Of a stretch of 64,000 nucleotides of DNA, positions 7,993 through 17,815 are shown one piece after another; position 1 is the stretch's first letter; every line of letters begins with the position of its first letter. This stretch comes from JAMQKA01 sp034521835 (GTDB lineage Bacteria > Bacteroidota > Rhodothermia > Balneolales > Balneolaceae), in contig JAXHMA010000004.1 in assembly GCA_034521835.1 (NCBI GenBank), positions 434,001 to 498,000 of the forward strand, in the 5' to 3' direction. The notes below the pieces were generated by a model. That model ran no database searches and had not been told where the DNA came from. It saw only the letters and a program-made list of their open reading frames with translations. Made by a program: the position numbers and the translations under genes.

Positions 7993-9408
7993 CTACTTCC
8001 CGATACAGAACCGCGAAAAAATGCTGTCCAGCACATCCTCATTGGTGATTTCGCCGGTGATGGTGCCGAGCTCCTTCAGGGCAGCCCGCAGGTCGATGGA
8101 GAGGAAGTCGCCCGTCATGCCCTGCTCCAGGGCCTGGATGGCGCTTTGCACATCCTCCTGGGCGTTGAGTAACGCTTCCCGGTGGCGGCTGGAGGTGACC
8201 AACAGGCTGGAGGTGTCGTAGTCCTTGTTCTCCAGGGCGCGCTGCTTCATAAGCTTTTTTAGGGCGTCGATCTTTTCGCCCTCCAGTGCCGATATCTTAA
8301 GGTCGTATTCCATCCGCTCATCTTCCATATCCAGAGCAATGTCGCTCTTGGTGCCGATCAGCAGGAAGGGCGTATCCCCCGCCTTTTTCTGAAAGTTGCC
8401 GATCTCCTCGCGCTCCTCTTGAGTAACTTCCCGCGAGAGGTCCTTCAGATAGACCACCAAGTCGGCGTCCTCAAACGCCTTCTGGGAGCGCTTCACGCCC
8501 TCGGCCTCCACCACGTCCTCGGTCTCGCGGAGGCCCGCGGTATCGGTGAGCTTGAAAAGCAACCCCTCGTAGCTCCAGTCCACGTCAATAGTGTCGCGCG
8601 TGGTACCGGCGATCTCGGTGACGATGGCGCGGTCTTTCCCAACCAGCGTATTCAGCAGGGTTGATTTTCCAACGTTCGGCGCGCCGATGAACACCGTTCG
8701 CACCCCGTGCTTGACGAGCCGGCCGGTCTCATACGTAGCGAGCAGATTGTCAATCTCCTCATCCAGCTCTTCCAGCAGCTCGCGGAGCTCCTCCTTGTTG
8801 GCAAACTCCACATCCTCTTCAATGAAATCTAGCTCGAGCTCCACCATCGCAGTAGCGTCGATGATCTGCTGGCGAAACTGCTTGATATGTTCACCCAGTC
8901 GCCCCTCAAGCTGCTGGTGGGCGGCGTCCACCGCTTTTTTACTCTTCGCGTGGATCAGATCAGCAACGGCTTCGGCCTGGCTTAGCTCCATCTTACCGTT
9001 CAGGAAAGCGCGCTGGGTGAATTCGCCCGGCTCCGCAGAACGGACACCCAGTGCCAGCAAAGCCTCGAGCACTTCCTGGGTTACCAGCACACCGCCATGG
9101 CAGGAGACCTCCACCGTCTCTTCCCCCGTATAGGAGCGTGGGCTGTGAAAAAGCGTGGCCAGCACCTCATCTACCACATGACCCTCTTCATCCACAATTT
9201 TACCAAAATGTACGGTATGACTCTCTTTGGTAGTAAGATCAGATCCCTTAAACGCCTTGTTCACCTTGCCAATGGCGTTCTTGCCGGAAACGCGGATCAC
9301 CGCAATGCCGCCCTCACCAATGGGCGTGGCGATGGCGGCAATTGGGTCCTTTTCAGTGATCTCTCGCTGTTCGGTGGCTGATTGGGCCTGTTTGGTCTGT
9401 TGTGTCAT
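7993..9408 (-). CDS. mnmE: tRNA uridine-5-carboxymethylaminomethyl modification GTPase MnmE
   Basis: The 471-residue protein has the full MnmE layout. The N-terminal formyl-THF-binding domain begins DPIAAIATPIGEGGIAVIRVSG. A helical domain carries the inserted G domain (P-loop GAPNVGKSTLLN, TAGTTRD, DTAGLRET). The C-terminal FCIGK motif supplies the catalytic Cys. MnmE works with MnmG, encoded here at 52734-54623, to modify wobble uridines in tRNA. The first ~20 residues before the conserved start are variable, so an internal start cannot be excluded. Confidence 0.96.
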   Translation of the reverse strand: MTQQTKQAQSATEQREITEKDPIAAIATPIGEGGIAVIRVSGKNAIGKVNKAFKGSDLTTKESHTVHFGKIVDEEGHVVDEVLATLFHSPRSYTGEETVEVSCHGGVLVTQEVLEALLALGVRSAEPGEFTQRAFLNGKMELSQAEAVADLIHAKSKKAVDAAHQQLEGRLGEHIKQFRQQIIDATAMVELELDFIEEDVEFANKEELRELLEELDEEIDNLLATYETGRLVKHGVRTVFIGAPNVGKSTLLNTLVGKDRAIVTEIAGTTRDTIDVDWSYEGLLFKLTDTAGLRETEDVVEAEGVKRSQKAFEDADLVVYLKDLSREVTQEEREEIGNFQKKAGDTPFLLIGTKSDIALDMEDERMEYDLKISALEGEKIDALKKLMKQRALENKDYDTSSLLVTSSRHREALLNAQEDVQSAIQALEQGMTGDFLSIDLRAALKELGTITGEITNEDVLDSIFSRFCIGK

Positions 9409-9506
9409 AACGCAAAATATAATGTCTTTGGAACGGCTAGTCAGGCTTATTTATTTGTATATTCTGCAAGATTGAGTCGAGAATAGTCATCAAAAACTAT
9501 TTTACT

Positions 9507-10256
9507 ATGATGTTTCGTAGAGTATTCCCAGCCATTATTTCATTAATGCTAATCACTTTCTCTGCCGTACACGCCCAGGATAAGTTCTCTCCTGATCGCC
9601 CGGGTCTCGGTAATGGAACCTATGTTCTTCAGCCAAAGGCTACATACCTTGAGACCGGGGTTGAATATTTTGAGGGCGGCCCGGTAGACCAGTTCAGCTT
9701 TGGACAGGTGATGTTCCGCCACGGTATTTTGCCAGGGGCCGAGCTTCGGGTGCAGCTCAACTCATTTGTCGTGCAAACACAACCACGGCCGCTGGGCGAC
9801 AAAACAGGCATGCCCGATCCCGGTATCGGATTGAAAGTAGATCTCATGAATCGTACTAATTCCCCGTTTCGCCTCTCCGGGCTTGGTTCCATCACAATAC
9901 CAGCCGGATATTCACCATTCAGCAATGACAATTATCATCCCTCCGGAACGCTGCTGGCCGATTACCAGCTCTCCACAAATTGGTCGTTAAGCGCAAACCT
10001 GGGTTACACATTCGGACCCGTTCGCAGGTCGGATATGGTCACGCTAACTATTACGCCAGGTTTTTCTGTGCCCGATTCTGATGTTAGCGGGTATTTCGGA
10101 TATGCCTCTTTCCTGACCGGCAACTCCAAAGAACATTTTGTAGAAACGGGTCTCACAAAAATGATCAATTCCTCGCTACAAATCGACGTCAATGGCGGTT
10201 ACGACCTGAACAGCGGCAACTCGTTTATTGGCGCTGGTCTCGCCGTGAAATTTTAG
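9507..10256 (+). CDS. Putative outer-membrane beta-barrel protein (phenol MetA-type)
   Basis: The 249-residue protein starts with a signal peptide (FRRVFPAIISLMLITFSAVHAQ) and continues with amphipathic strands ending in an aromatic/basic residue (GAGLAVKF), typical of outer-membrane barrels. The opening DKFSPDRPGLGNGTYVLQPK resembles the phenol degradation MetA-pathway family (PF13557), often just called transporter. The function is not established. It diverges from mnmE, and the shared 98-base gap should hold both promoters. The second codon is also ATG (9510). Confidence 0.72.
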   Translation: MMFRRVFPAIISLMLITFSAVHAQDKFSPDRPGLGNGTYVLQPKATYLETGVEYFEGGPVDQFSFGQVMFRHGILPGAELRVQLNSFVVQTQPRPLGDKTGMPDPGIGLKVDLMNRTNSPFRLSGLGSITIPAGYSPFSNDNYHPSGTLLADYQLSTNWSLSANLGYTFGPVRRSDMVTLTITPGFSVPDSDVSGYFGYASFLTGNSKEHFVETGLTKMINSSLQIDVNGGYDLNSGNSFIGAGLAVKF

Positions 10257-10366
10257 GTGTACATTCTAGTTGGAATTAAAAATTTATAGAACTTGAACTA
10301 ATTCTTGCTGTTGATTTCAATACTCTTAATTTATGGGCGATCTACAGACCAAAAAAATAACTTAGT

Positions 10367-11203
10367 ATGCCGCAGGAAATTCTACTGATCGACGCCCCGG
10401 ATGAGAAGGGCCTTGTTCACAAAATAACCGGTGTTCTCTACGATCACGGTCTCAATATAATCAGCAACCAGGAGTTCGTCGACGCAAATACCAATCACTT
10501 TTTCATGCGTACGGCGTTTGAGGGGGCGGATAATTCCAGGTCCATTCAAAAAGACCTTAGCTCAACATTACCAGAAGCGTCCAATATCCAATTAACGGGC
10601 AAAGGAGACCGCTCTGCCGTAGTGTTGGCCACAAAAGAGCCGCACTGTCTTGGAGATCTGCTGCTACGCCACAAGTACGGTGAACTCTCGGCTGAAATTA
10701 AAGCGGTGGTAAGCAATCACCAGACGCTGGAATCACTTGCTGAAGCGTTTGATATTCCGTTCCACCATGTGGATCATGAAGGCATAAGCCGCCGTGAGCA
10801 CGAGTCGCAAATCCTCCACATACTTGAGGAATACGCCCCCGACTACCTGGTGCTCGCAAAATACATGCGCATTTTCACCTCTGATTTTATCAAACATTAC
10901 CGGGATCGGATTTTAAATATTCATCACTCCTTTCTGCCAGCCTTTGCAGGAGCCCAGCCATATCGGCAGGCGTTTGAGCGGGGGGTTAAAATTATTGGTG
11001 CCACAGCTCATATCGTCACAGAGGATCTTGATGAGGGGCCGATTATCGCGCAAGATATTATTCCCGTAAACCACACTTATACCGCTAAACAGATGGCCCA
11101 GGCCGGCCGTGATGTGGAAAAGGTAGTGCTGGCCAAGGCACTGAACCTCGTGCTTGAAGAGCGGGTGTTTATCCATAATAACAGGACGATTGTGTTTGAC
11201 TGA
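10367..11203 (+). CDS. purU: Formyltetrahydrofolate deformylase
   Basis: The 278-residue protein has an N-terminal ACT domain (ILLIDAPDEKGLVHKITGVL) and a formyltransferase-like domain containing NIHHSFLPAFAGAQPY and VTEDLDEGPIIAQD, which carry the Asn/His/Asp active-site residues. PurU hydrolyses 10-formyl-THF to formate and THF, balancing one-carbon pools. The length is normal. It is convergent with the POT transporter. Confidence 0.95.
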   Translation: MPQEILLIDAPDEKGLVHKITGVLYDHGLNIISNQEFVDANTNHFFMRTAFEGADNSRSIQKDLSSTLPEASNIQLTGKGDRSAVVLATKEPHCLGDLLLRHKYGELSAEIKAVVSNHQTLESLAEAFDIPFHHVDHEGISRREHESQILHILEEYAPDYLVLAKYMRIFTSDFIKHYRDRILNIHHSFLPAFAGAQPYRQAFERGVKIIGATAHIVTEDLDEGPIIAQDIIPVNHTYTAKQMAQAGRDVEKVVLAKALNLVLEERVFIHNNRTIVFD

Positions 11204-11242
11204 CCAAGGAACACGTGCGACGCACATGAGATGAATAGAAAA

Positions 11243-11269
11243 CCTCCAGGATCTTGAAAAACCTGGAGG
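11243..11269 (-). terminator. Terminator of the POT transporter gene
   Basis: Stem CCTCCAGG (11243-11250) and CCTGGAGG (11262-11269). On the minus strand the stem is followed by TTTTCT, so it most likely terminates the transporter gene ending at 11300; flanking A/T bases let it also cap purU on the other strand. Confidence 0.7.
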
Positions 11270-11299
11270 CTTGAAATATCAAATACGTGCTGTGCTCTG

Positions 11300-13162
11300 C
11301 TACTCCACGTCGCCCATCAGTCGTTTCACAGTTGGTGTGGCCAGCAGGGCGACGATTCCGCCACCGCCAACCATCATTGCTACACTCCAGAAAAGGTTAG
11401 TGGGAGCCAGGGTCTCAAGCTGTCCGGCTACGAGCCCGGCAAACAGGTTGCCCAGCGCCGCCGCTACAAACCAGACACCCATCATTTGGCTGACTCGGTT
11501 TTCAGGGGCCAGCTTGGTCATGGATGAGAGCCCCACCGGAGACAGGCAAAGCTCGCCACAGGTGTGCAGAAAATAGGTGACCACCAGCCATGCGGGCGAT
11601 ACGGAGTTGGGTCCGCTGGCGTTGGCCGAGCCCCACGAAATCACAAAGAAACCGGCGGCGAGTCCCAGCAAGCCCAATGCAAATTTCATGGGAATGGAGG
11701 GGTTGGCATCGCGGTGGGCCAGCCAGGTCCAGAGCCATCCAAAGACCGGGGCTAAGATGACAATAAAAAGAGGATTAATATTTTGCAGCATACTGGCCGG
11801 CATCTCCCATTCCACTGTCAACTGGGTTGAGATATAATAGGTGAACCCGACAACCAGCAGCGAAAGACCGGCTACCCCGGCTTTGCCAACCCACCAGAGG
11901 TTGTCGCGCTTAAAGATGCGCCAACTGACGTATGCCAGCGGCATGGCCAAGAGCAATGCTGGTAGAAACGTCCCGATTTGGGTAATCAGTCCATAAGGAC
12001 CGAACATGCGATCTGTTTCTCGCTCAGCAAACAGGTTAAGTGAGGAACCTGCCTGTTCAAATCCGCTCCAGAACAGGGCCGCCAGTATAAAGAGCCAGAA
12101 TATGACGAACAGCCGTTTCTTTTCCAGCGTAACGTTCAAGCTGGGCATAAACATGCGGATGGTATTGATCACCAGGAACGCTATCACACAAACGCCGATG
12201 CCGATCTGGTAGGAGAAAAGGGTATATCCCCAGTTCAGGGAAGCGCCAAAGAAACCGGCCACAGCCAGCAATAATACGCCGCCAATCCATTTCGGATCAT
12301 TGATCAGGTAAGCGAAAAAGACGACCGCGATAAGTGCTACACTGGTGCCCAGTGTTTGAGCCAGTTGCTGCAGCGAAATGCCAATGACGCCCGTGTTCAT
12401 CAATACCGTAAACAGAATAATGACAGCTGTACTGACGGCGGTTGTGATCCAGAAATTCCGGCTGCGCTTGTCGAGCACTGCCTGGCTGTCATTAACTTTG
12501 AGCTTGCCGGCGTCGCCAAGGTTCTGTTCTCCGAATTTATATGAGAGGAGGCCGAACAGCATCCCGAACCCGGCCAGAGAAAATCCCCAGTGCCAGTTAT
12601 AGCCTTCGCCCAGGATACCGCAGAGCGTAGGTCCCAGGATGGCCCCAAAATTGATACCCATGTAAAAGATGGAAAAACCCGCATCGCGTCGTGCGCCGCC
12701 TTCCGGGTAAAGCTCGCCGACCATGGAGCTGACATTCGGTTTCAGCAGTCCGGTACCCACTACGATAAAGAACAGACCCAGATAGAATGTTATTTCATTG
12801 GGCAGGTCCACCAGTGGGCCGGCCATGGTAAAGTGTCCGAGGGCAATAATACAGCCGCCCACGAATACGCTTTTTCGTTGCCCCCACAAGTTATCGGCCA
12901 CCCAGCCGCCGGGCATGGCAAGCACATACACAAAAAAAGTATAGAGCCCATAGATGGCGGTGGCCCGGCCATCACTGAATCCCAAGCCAGGATTGTCCCC
13001 TGTTACAGCGGCTGCCATAAAAAGAACAAGAAGCGCCCGCATGCCGTAGTAGCTGAAGCGCTCCCAAAACTCGGTAAAAAACAGGGTTGATAGCCCCCGC
13101 GGGTGTCCGAAGAAATCCTTCTTCGTGGCCGCCCCCTGATCGTCTGCCTGTCCGTTTGCCAT
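11300..13162 (-). CDS. POT family proton-coupled peptide transporter
   Basis: The 620-residue protein has the POT signature FFTEFWERFSYYGMRALLVLF (ExxERFxYYG, proton coupling) in helix 1, followed by about 14 membrane segments. A second family motif FSIFYMGINFGAILGPTLCG is in helix 5. It should import di- or tripeptides across the inner membrane, consistent with the exported S9 peptidase at 22.5 kb. A terminator lies just downstream. Confidence 0.92.
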   Translation of the reverse strand: MANGQADDQGAATKKDFFGHPRGLSTLFFTEFWERFSYYGMRALLVLFMAAAVTGDNPGLGFSDGRATAIYGLYTFFVYVLAMPGGWVADNLWGQRKSVFVGGCIIALGHFTMAGPLVDLPNEITFYLGLFFIVVGTGLLKPNVSSMVGELYPEGGARRDAGFSIFYMGINFGAILGPTLCGILGEGYNWHWGFSLAGFGMLFGLLSYKFGEQNLGDAGKLKVNDSQAVLDKRSRNFWITTAVSTAVIILFTVLMNTGVIGISLQQLAQTLGTSVALIAVVFFAYLINDPKWIGGVLLLAVAGFFGASLNWGYTLFSYQIGIGVCVIAFLVINTIRMFMPSLNVTLEKKRLFVIFWLFILAALFWSGFEQAGSSLNLFAERETDRMFGPYGLITQIGTFLPALLLAMPLAYVSWRIFKRDNLWWVGKAGVAGLSLLVVGFTYYISTQLTVEWEMPASMLQNINPLFIVILAPVFGWLWTWLAHRDANPSIPMKFALGLLGLAAGFFVISWGSANASGPNSVSPAWLVVTYFLHTCGELCLSPVGLSSMTKLAPENRVSQMMGVWFVAAALGNLFAGLVAGQLETLAPTNLFWSVAMMVGGGGIVALLATPTVKRLMGDVE

Positions 13163-13404
13163 ATTAAAATCTTGTTAATTTATTCGAGTTGCTGTTCCGA
13201 CAGATACCGTTGAACTAGAATTGCCATGCATGATAAATATTCCGGCACAGGCAAGCAAGAATTGAATGTCCCGGGAGGTTAGTGCACTCGGAGTTGGTTT
13301 TTAATTGTGGGCAACTATAGAACATTGGATATTGGCCTTTCCATATCTCACCCCGGCCTTAAGGCATATTTTTCTTTTGTAAGTGGAATGTGAAAAGAAA
13401 TATA

Positions 13405-14202
13405 CTATTTGGATCCGCGGTACATCAGCTGCTCATAATAGCTGAAGATACTGGCAAGATCTTCCTCATCATCAAACTCCAGGTCGTTTTTTTGGGCGTA
13501 TTCTTCAGCTTCATTACTAAACTCGTCAAGCACACGCAACACATGCTTCTTCTTAAGCTTGCGGAGCTTATGCATCTGGTCATCCGGCATTTGAATATAA
13601 TAGTCAGTGCGCTGGATGAATTTGCCGGTTACGCGTCCTGAAGTAGCCACTATTTTTGACCGTGACTCCCTGACATCCGCGGTGTGATGAGCCAGTAGTT
13701 TCAGATCGCCGTTGTAAATAACCCGCATAAATGTTGATGGCTCAATATCAGCACGGGGGTATGTGAACCCATTTTTAAAGAAAATTTTCCCTTCCTCATC
13801 ATTCAGGTAGAAACTCCGGATGTTTTTACTGCTCAGGGCAAATACACCCTCCTCGGTCTGGAAATGGACCTGGTTGTTAAATGCATCCATTTTAAGATCA
13901 TACTCCCGGGTCGCTACGTTGTCAATTAGTACTATCGCACCAGGAAGCCATTCATCTATATAATAGCGGGTCCCTTCCAGTGAAGGTGTCGGCTCAATTG
14001 GTATTAAGGCATCGGCTTTTCTCAGAAACTGCGGTCCATCTAGCCATGATCCGGCTGCTTCAGAACTCCAGGAACCGCGGTTCTGCGTGCGGGGATCTCC
14101 CTGGCTGTAAACCATTGACGGCAACAATATGAAGCCAACCATAAGGCAGAGGCTTAAGAATAAAAGGTTTTTGATGTTGGAGGACTCGTTTGTCTTAACC
14201 AT
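13405..14202 (-). CDS. Conserved hypothetical exported protein
   Basis: The 265-residue protein has a hydrophobic signal segment (IKNLLFLSLCLMVGFILLPSMVYSQG). The mature part has no motif I recognise: a beta-rich middle (YDLKMDAFNNQVHFQTEEGVFALS) and a charged helical C-terminus (LRKLKKKHVLRVLDEFSNEAEEYAQK). It is probably periplasmic. It lies upstream of the POT gene on the same strand, 242 bases away, so co-transcription is doubtful. Confidence 0.6.
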   Translation of the reverse strand: MVKTNESSNIKNLLFLSLCLMVGFILLPSMVYSQGDPRTQNRGSWSSEAAGSWLDGPQFLRKADALIPIEPTPSLEGTRYYIDEWLPGAIVLIDNVATREYDLKMDAFNNQVHFQTEEGVFALSSKNIRSFYLNDEEGKIFFKNGFTYPRADIEPSTFMRVIYNGDLKLLAHHTADVRESRSKIVATSGRVTGKFIQRTDYYIQMPDDQMHKLRKLKKKHVLRVLDEFSNEAEEYAQKNDLEFDDEEDLASIFSYYEQLMYRGSK

Positions 14203-14463
14203 AGTATGGCACCATTATACGATTGGATGAATAGTTACCACCCAAACACGTACTTACTCAGGCGGCAAACTGCCTTTAAAATAACTGGCATTAAACAAAT
14301 TAATTGTTATAAATTCAATTAAACGCCATTCTTTAACAAATACAACAACTTTACGAAAAGGAACGATCTAAAAGAGATGGCTTTTTTGCAACATTCAGGT
14401 TTTATGACTCGTCTTTTATAACGTGTTTTTTTTAATACCTGTAATCAATAACATGGTGATCTT

Positions 14464-14934
14464 ATGGAGCTGGTCTGGATTATTCTTGGTGCTGTATTTA
14501 TCATTGGCGGTTTTATAAGCTCTTTTCTCCCGGTATTGCCGGGACCGCCTGTTAGTTTTGTGGGATTGCTTCTTCTGCGACTTACCAGTCCTACTCCCTT
14601 TTCGCTGCAATTCTTCATCATCTGGGCACTTATCATTGGCATCCTGATGATCCTTGATAACGTGATACCAGCTTACGGCACTAAAAAGCTAGGCGGTACT
14701 TCGTATGGCATCGGCGGGAGTATGGTTGGCTTGGTAGTCGGCATATTTTTTTCTCCGGTTGGATTAATTTTAGGCCCCCTGGTTGGCGCTTTCCTGGGAG
14801 AACTGGTCGCCGGGCAAACCTCTAATCGAGCTATAAAATCAGCGCTCGGTTCTTTCTTTGGATTCTTAGCGAGTACACTGCTTAAAGTGCTGGCCTCGGG
14901 CATAATGGGATACTACTTTTTCACCAGTATTTAG
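14464..14934 (+). CDS. DUF456 family membrane protein
   Basis: The 156-residue protein has four or five membrane segments and the family opening WIILGAVFIIGGFISSFLPVLPGPPVSFVGLLLL. Glycine-rich segments follow (GPLVGAFLGELVAG), as in DUF456 proteins, whose function is unknown. The start at 14464 is directly before the first membrane helix; no clear ribosome site is seen. Confidence 0.85.
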   Translation: MELVWIILGAVFIIGGFISSFLPVLPGPPVSFVGLLLLRLTSPTPFSLQFFIIWALIIGILMILDNVIPAYGTKKLGGTSYGIGGSMVGLVVGIFFSPVGLILGPLVGAFLGELVAGQTSNRAIKSALGSFFGFLASTLLKVLASGIMGYYFFTSI

Positions 14935-15109
14935 CAATCGAGCCCTCTTCTCTCACTTTCCGGTTATCTGCTCCTCTCCTGACTAACAGGCTTTCGCTGA
15001 TTCAAGCTTATATTCTTACTTCATTTTTGGGTAACATTATATGCTAGAATTCTACCGGAAATTTAGGAACTTTCGGCAAATCTGTATCTCAATTTCAAAG
15101 AGCCTGCTT

Positions 15110-16892
15110 ATGATGAAAAAAAACATCTCGTTTGTAATACTGATCCCGCTTTTTACGCTTATATCTTTCACCCCGAGTTGTGCACAGCAAATCGATTCAG
15201 AGAACCTGGTACGGCTCAATCAGATCGGCTTTTATCCCGATGCTCCCAAAGTGGCGATTGTTGAACAGGAACTGAGCGGGCCGTTTTACCTGGTTTCTGT
15301 AAATAAAGAAGACACTTTATTTACCGGCCAGCTTAGTGAATCAATACAGTATCAATATGGGCCGCGAATGGTCACGCCGGCTTATTTTTCTGAATTTACG
15401 CGCCCCGGTTCCTGACAAATTATTTCTACCCGGTGCTGGCAATTCCCATCCCTTTTCTATTGGCAAAAACGTTCATAAAGAAGTGGCCGATGCTGCCATT
15501 AAATCCTACTATTTTCAGCGGGCATCAATATCGTTGCCTGAAGAGTTTGCCGGACGCTGGCATCGCCAGGCTGGCCATCCTGACGACAGCGTGCTGATCC
15601 ATCCTTCAGCCGCAACCCGGCAGCGACCCGAGGGCACGGTAATCAGTTCACCAAAAGGCTGGTATGATGCCGGCGACTACAACAAATATATTGTAAACTC
15701 GGGCATTACCATGGGCACTATGTTTTCCTTGTTTGAGGATTACCCAGGCTACACCAGCAAAATTGAGCTGAACATCCCGGAAAACAATAATGCCGTGCCA
15801 GACCTGCTGGATGAACTGATGTGGAATCTTCGCTGGATGCTGACGATGCAGGATCCTCACGACGGTGGTGTGTACCACAAGATGACCTCCGCGGGATTTT
15901 CAGGAACTGTGATGCCCGCCGATGATACCGATGCCCGCTATGTCGTTCAAAAAAGCGTAACCGCCACGCTTGATTTTGCTGCAGTTATGGCCCAGGCTTA
16001 CCGAATTTTATTGGAATATGAGCAACAATTCCCAGGGCTGGCAGATAGTTGCCTTACTGCCTCCAAAAAAGCATGGCAGTGGGCACAACAACACCCCGAT
16101 CAGCTCTATGATCAGGAAGCAATGAACGAACGCTACGATCCCGATGTGTCCACGGGCGCCTATGGCGACGACAGCGCACAGGATGAGTTTATCTGGGCGG
16201 CTGCAGAACTGTATTTGTCAACGGGCGATGAAAACTACTACAATAGCGTCGAGATGATTCCCGACGACCAGATGCCCCTGCCATCCTGGGGCCAGGTTCA
16301 GGCGCTGGGCTACTACTCATTGCTGCGGTTTTCTGACCAGCTGACCGGAGCTGCCAAAGAAGATCTCCCGCAGATTCGCCAATTGGTTATTGATTTTGCC
16401 GATGGACTGATGAAGGGCGGCAATGAGTCGGCGTATGGGGTAGTAATGGGGCACTCACCGAGCAATTTTGTGTGGGGTAGCAATTCGGTGGCCGGTAACC
16501 AGGGCATTGCGTTGATTCAGGCATACCGGCTAACCGGCAACACAGATTATATCGATGCCGCTCTCAACAATCTCGATTACCTGATGGGAAGAAACGGTAC
16601 ATCGTTCGCTTTTGTGACCGGTTATGGCGATAAAACGCCGATGGATCCGCATCATCGTCCCTCCGGAGCTGATGGCATTGCCCCGCCTGTACCCGGTTTT
16701 GTTGCCGGCGGACCGAATCCCGGCCAACAGGATGGCTGCAGCTATCCTTCTGATATCCCGGATCAATCCTACGTCGATGACTACTGCTCCTACGCTTCCA
16801 ATGAAATTGCAATCAACTGGAACGCGCCGCTGGTATACCTGGGCAGCGCTATTGAAGCACTGCAATATGAGGTGGGGTATTCTACATATTGA
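15110..16892 (+). CDS. Exported GH9 endoglucanase (frameshift near 15410)
   Basis: The start is the paired ATG at 15110/15113, giving a signal peptide (MKKNISFVILIPLFTLISFTPSCAQ). An Ig-like CelD_N domain follows (VRLNQIGFYPDAPKVAIVEQ). The catalytic (alpha/alpha)6 domain shows WYDAGDYNKY with the Asp base/nucleophile pair, DPHHRPS, and NEIAINWNAPLVY with the Glu acid. The reading frame changes at about 15405-15415: the first frame ends FTRPGS-stop, the next continues LFLPGAGNSHPFSIG. Both halves are well conserved and adjacent in the family, so a single-base error is likelier than a dead gene. The enzyme cleaves beta-1,4-glucan. Confidence 0.85.
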
Positions 16893-17255
16893 ACAGAGGA
16901 ATAAGATAACCTGCTTTTTATGCAGAAAAATATCCCTGGTCTTTAAAGATTTTTAAAGGACTATTTTTAATAGTTAAACAAAGTTGCCAAGGAATAATAT
17001 ATAGTCGCTGAATTCTAACGTGAATCTGGAATGGAGCTGAAACAATCAGTATTTATAGCAGCTAGCCTGGATGGATTTATAGCCAGACCAGATGGAGATT
17101 TAGACTGGCTACCTGTTGATGATGCCCGCCAAAATGATGAAGACTACGGGTATGATGCGTTTATATCATCCGTTGACGCTATTGTTATGGAACGAAATAC
17201 CTTTGAGAACGTGCTCTCCTTTAAAGAATGGCCATATAACATATATATGGCCTCC

Positions 17256-17815
17256 AATGTCAAGTGGCAATAGGTCTCCCAGGCAAGAAAAAATCTCTTC
17301 TCGCTTTGCCGGTTTCGACACTTTTTCAATGGCGTTGTACTACAGGCAGTTTTCAATACCGGTTTTGCAGTTCATCTGACTGCACCAAACATATATAGAG
17401 GCTCAGCATTTCAACCGTTTTCAACTGACTAACTATTAAAATGGTCGGGCTGCTGTCCCGACGGCCATAGAAAATACTACGTTCCCTTGTACCGGACAAT
17501 CAAGCAGCAGGCTAAGGCAGTTTGCTAACTATTTGCAATACCACTATTCCAGTTATAGGTAGTCTCGGGGAAGGGGCAGCACAGATCCCCCTGATGTTTC
17601 AGAGGAAGTTCGTCCACGTCCATCGCATCGAAAGTTATTTATAAGGAGCGGGTGCGGCGTCCAATCAAGCGCTGCGAGCTATTGAGGGCTGTTTTGGCTT
17701 ATCCAGTCAATGCGGTGATCTGCTACGCAGTCACAGTGATAGCAACTGGTGGAATGAAGCTCTACCCTCATTCTTCGTGCTTAGTTATACGTCGGGCTCA
17801 CCAGCACCCCTCCCG
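17256..17815 (-). ncRNA. Candidate IS1111 guide (bridge/seek) RNA region
   Basis: This 560-base stretch downstream of the transposase has no convincing gene. Two clear hairpins are visible. In 17441-17468, arms ATGG-TCGGG and CCCGA-CGG-CCAT enclose a 7-base loop. In 17715-17734, GTGA/TCAC plus CTGC/GCAG surround a TAC loop with one bulged base. IS110-family elements are known to encode a structured RNA in a noncoding end that pairs with target and donor DNA. That this region encodes it is inference from position and structure; exact ends and guide loops were not resolved. Confidence 0.45.

Noticed and set aside
8591..9133. Long open frame opposite mnmE (180 codons)
   Set aside because: It is antisense to a fully conserved mnmE, is serine-rich low-complexity text, and has no family motif.
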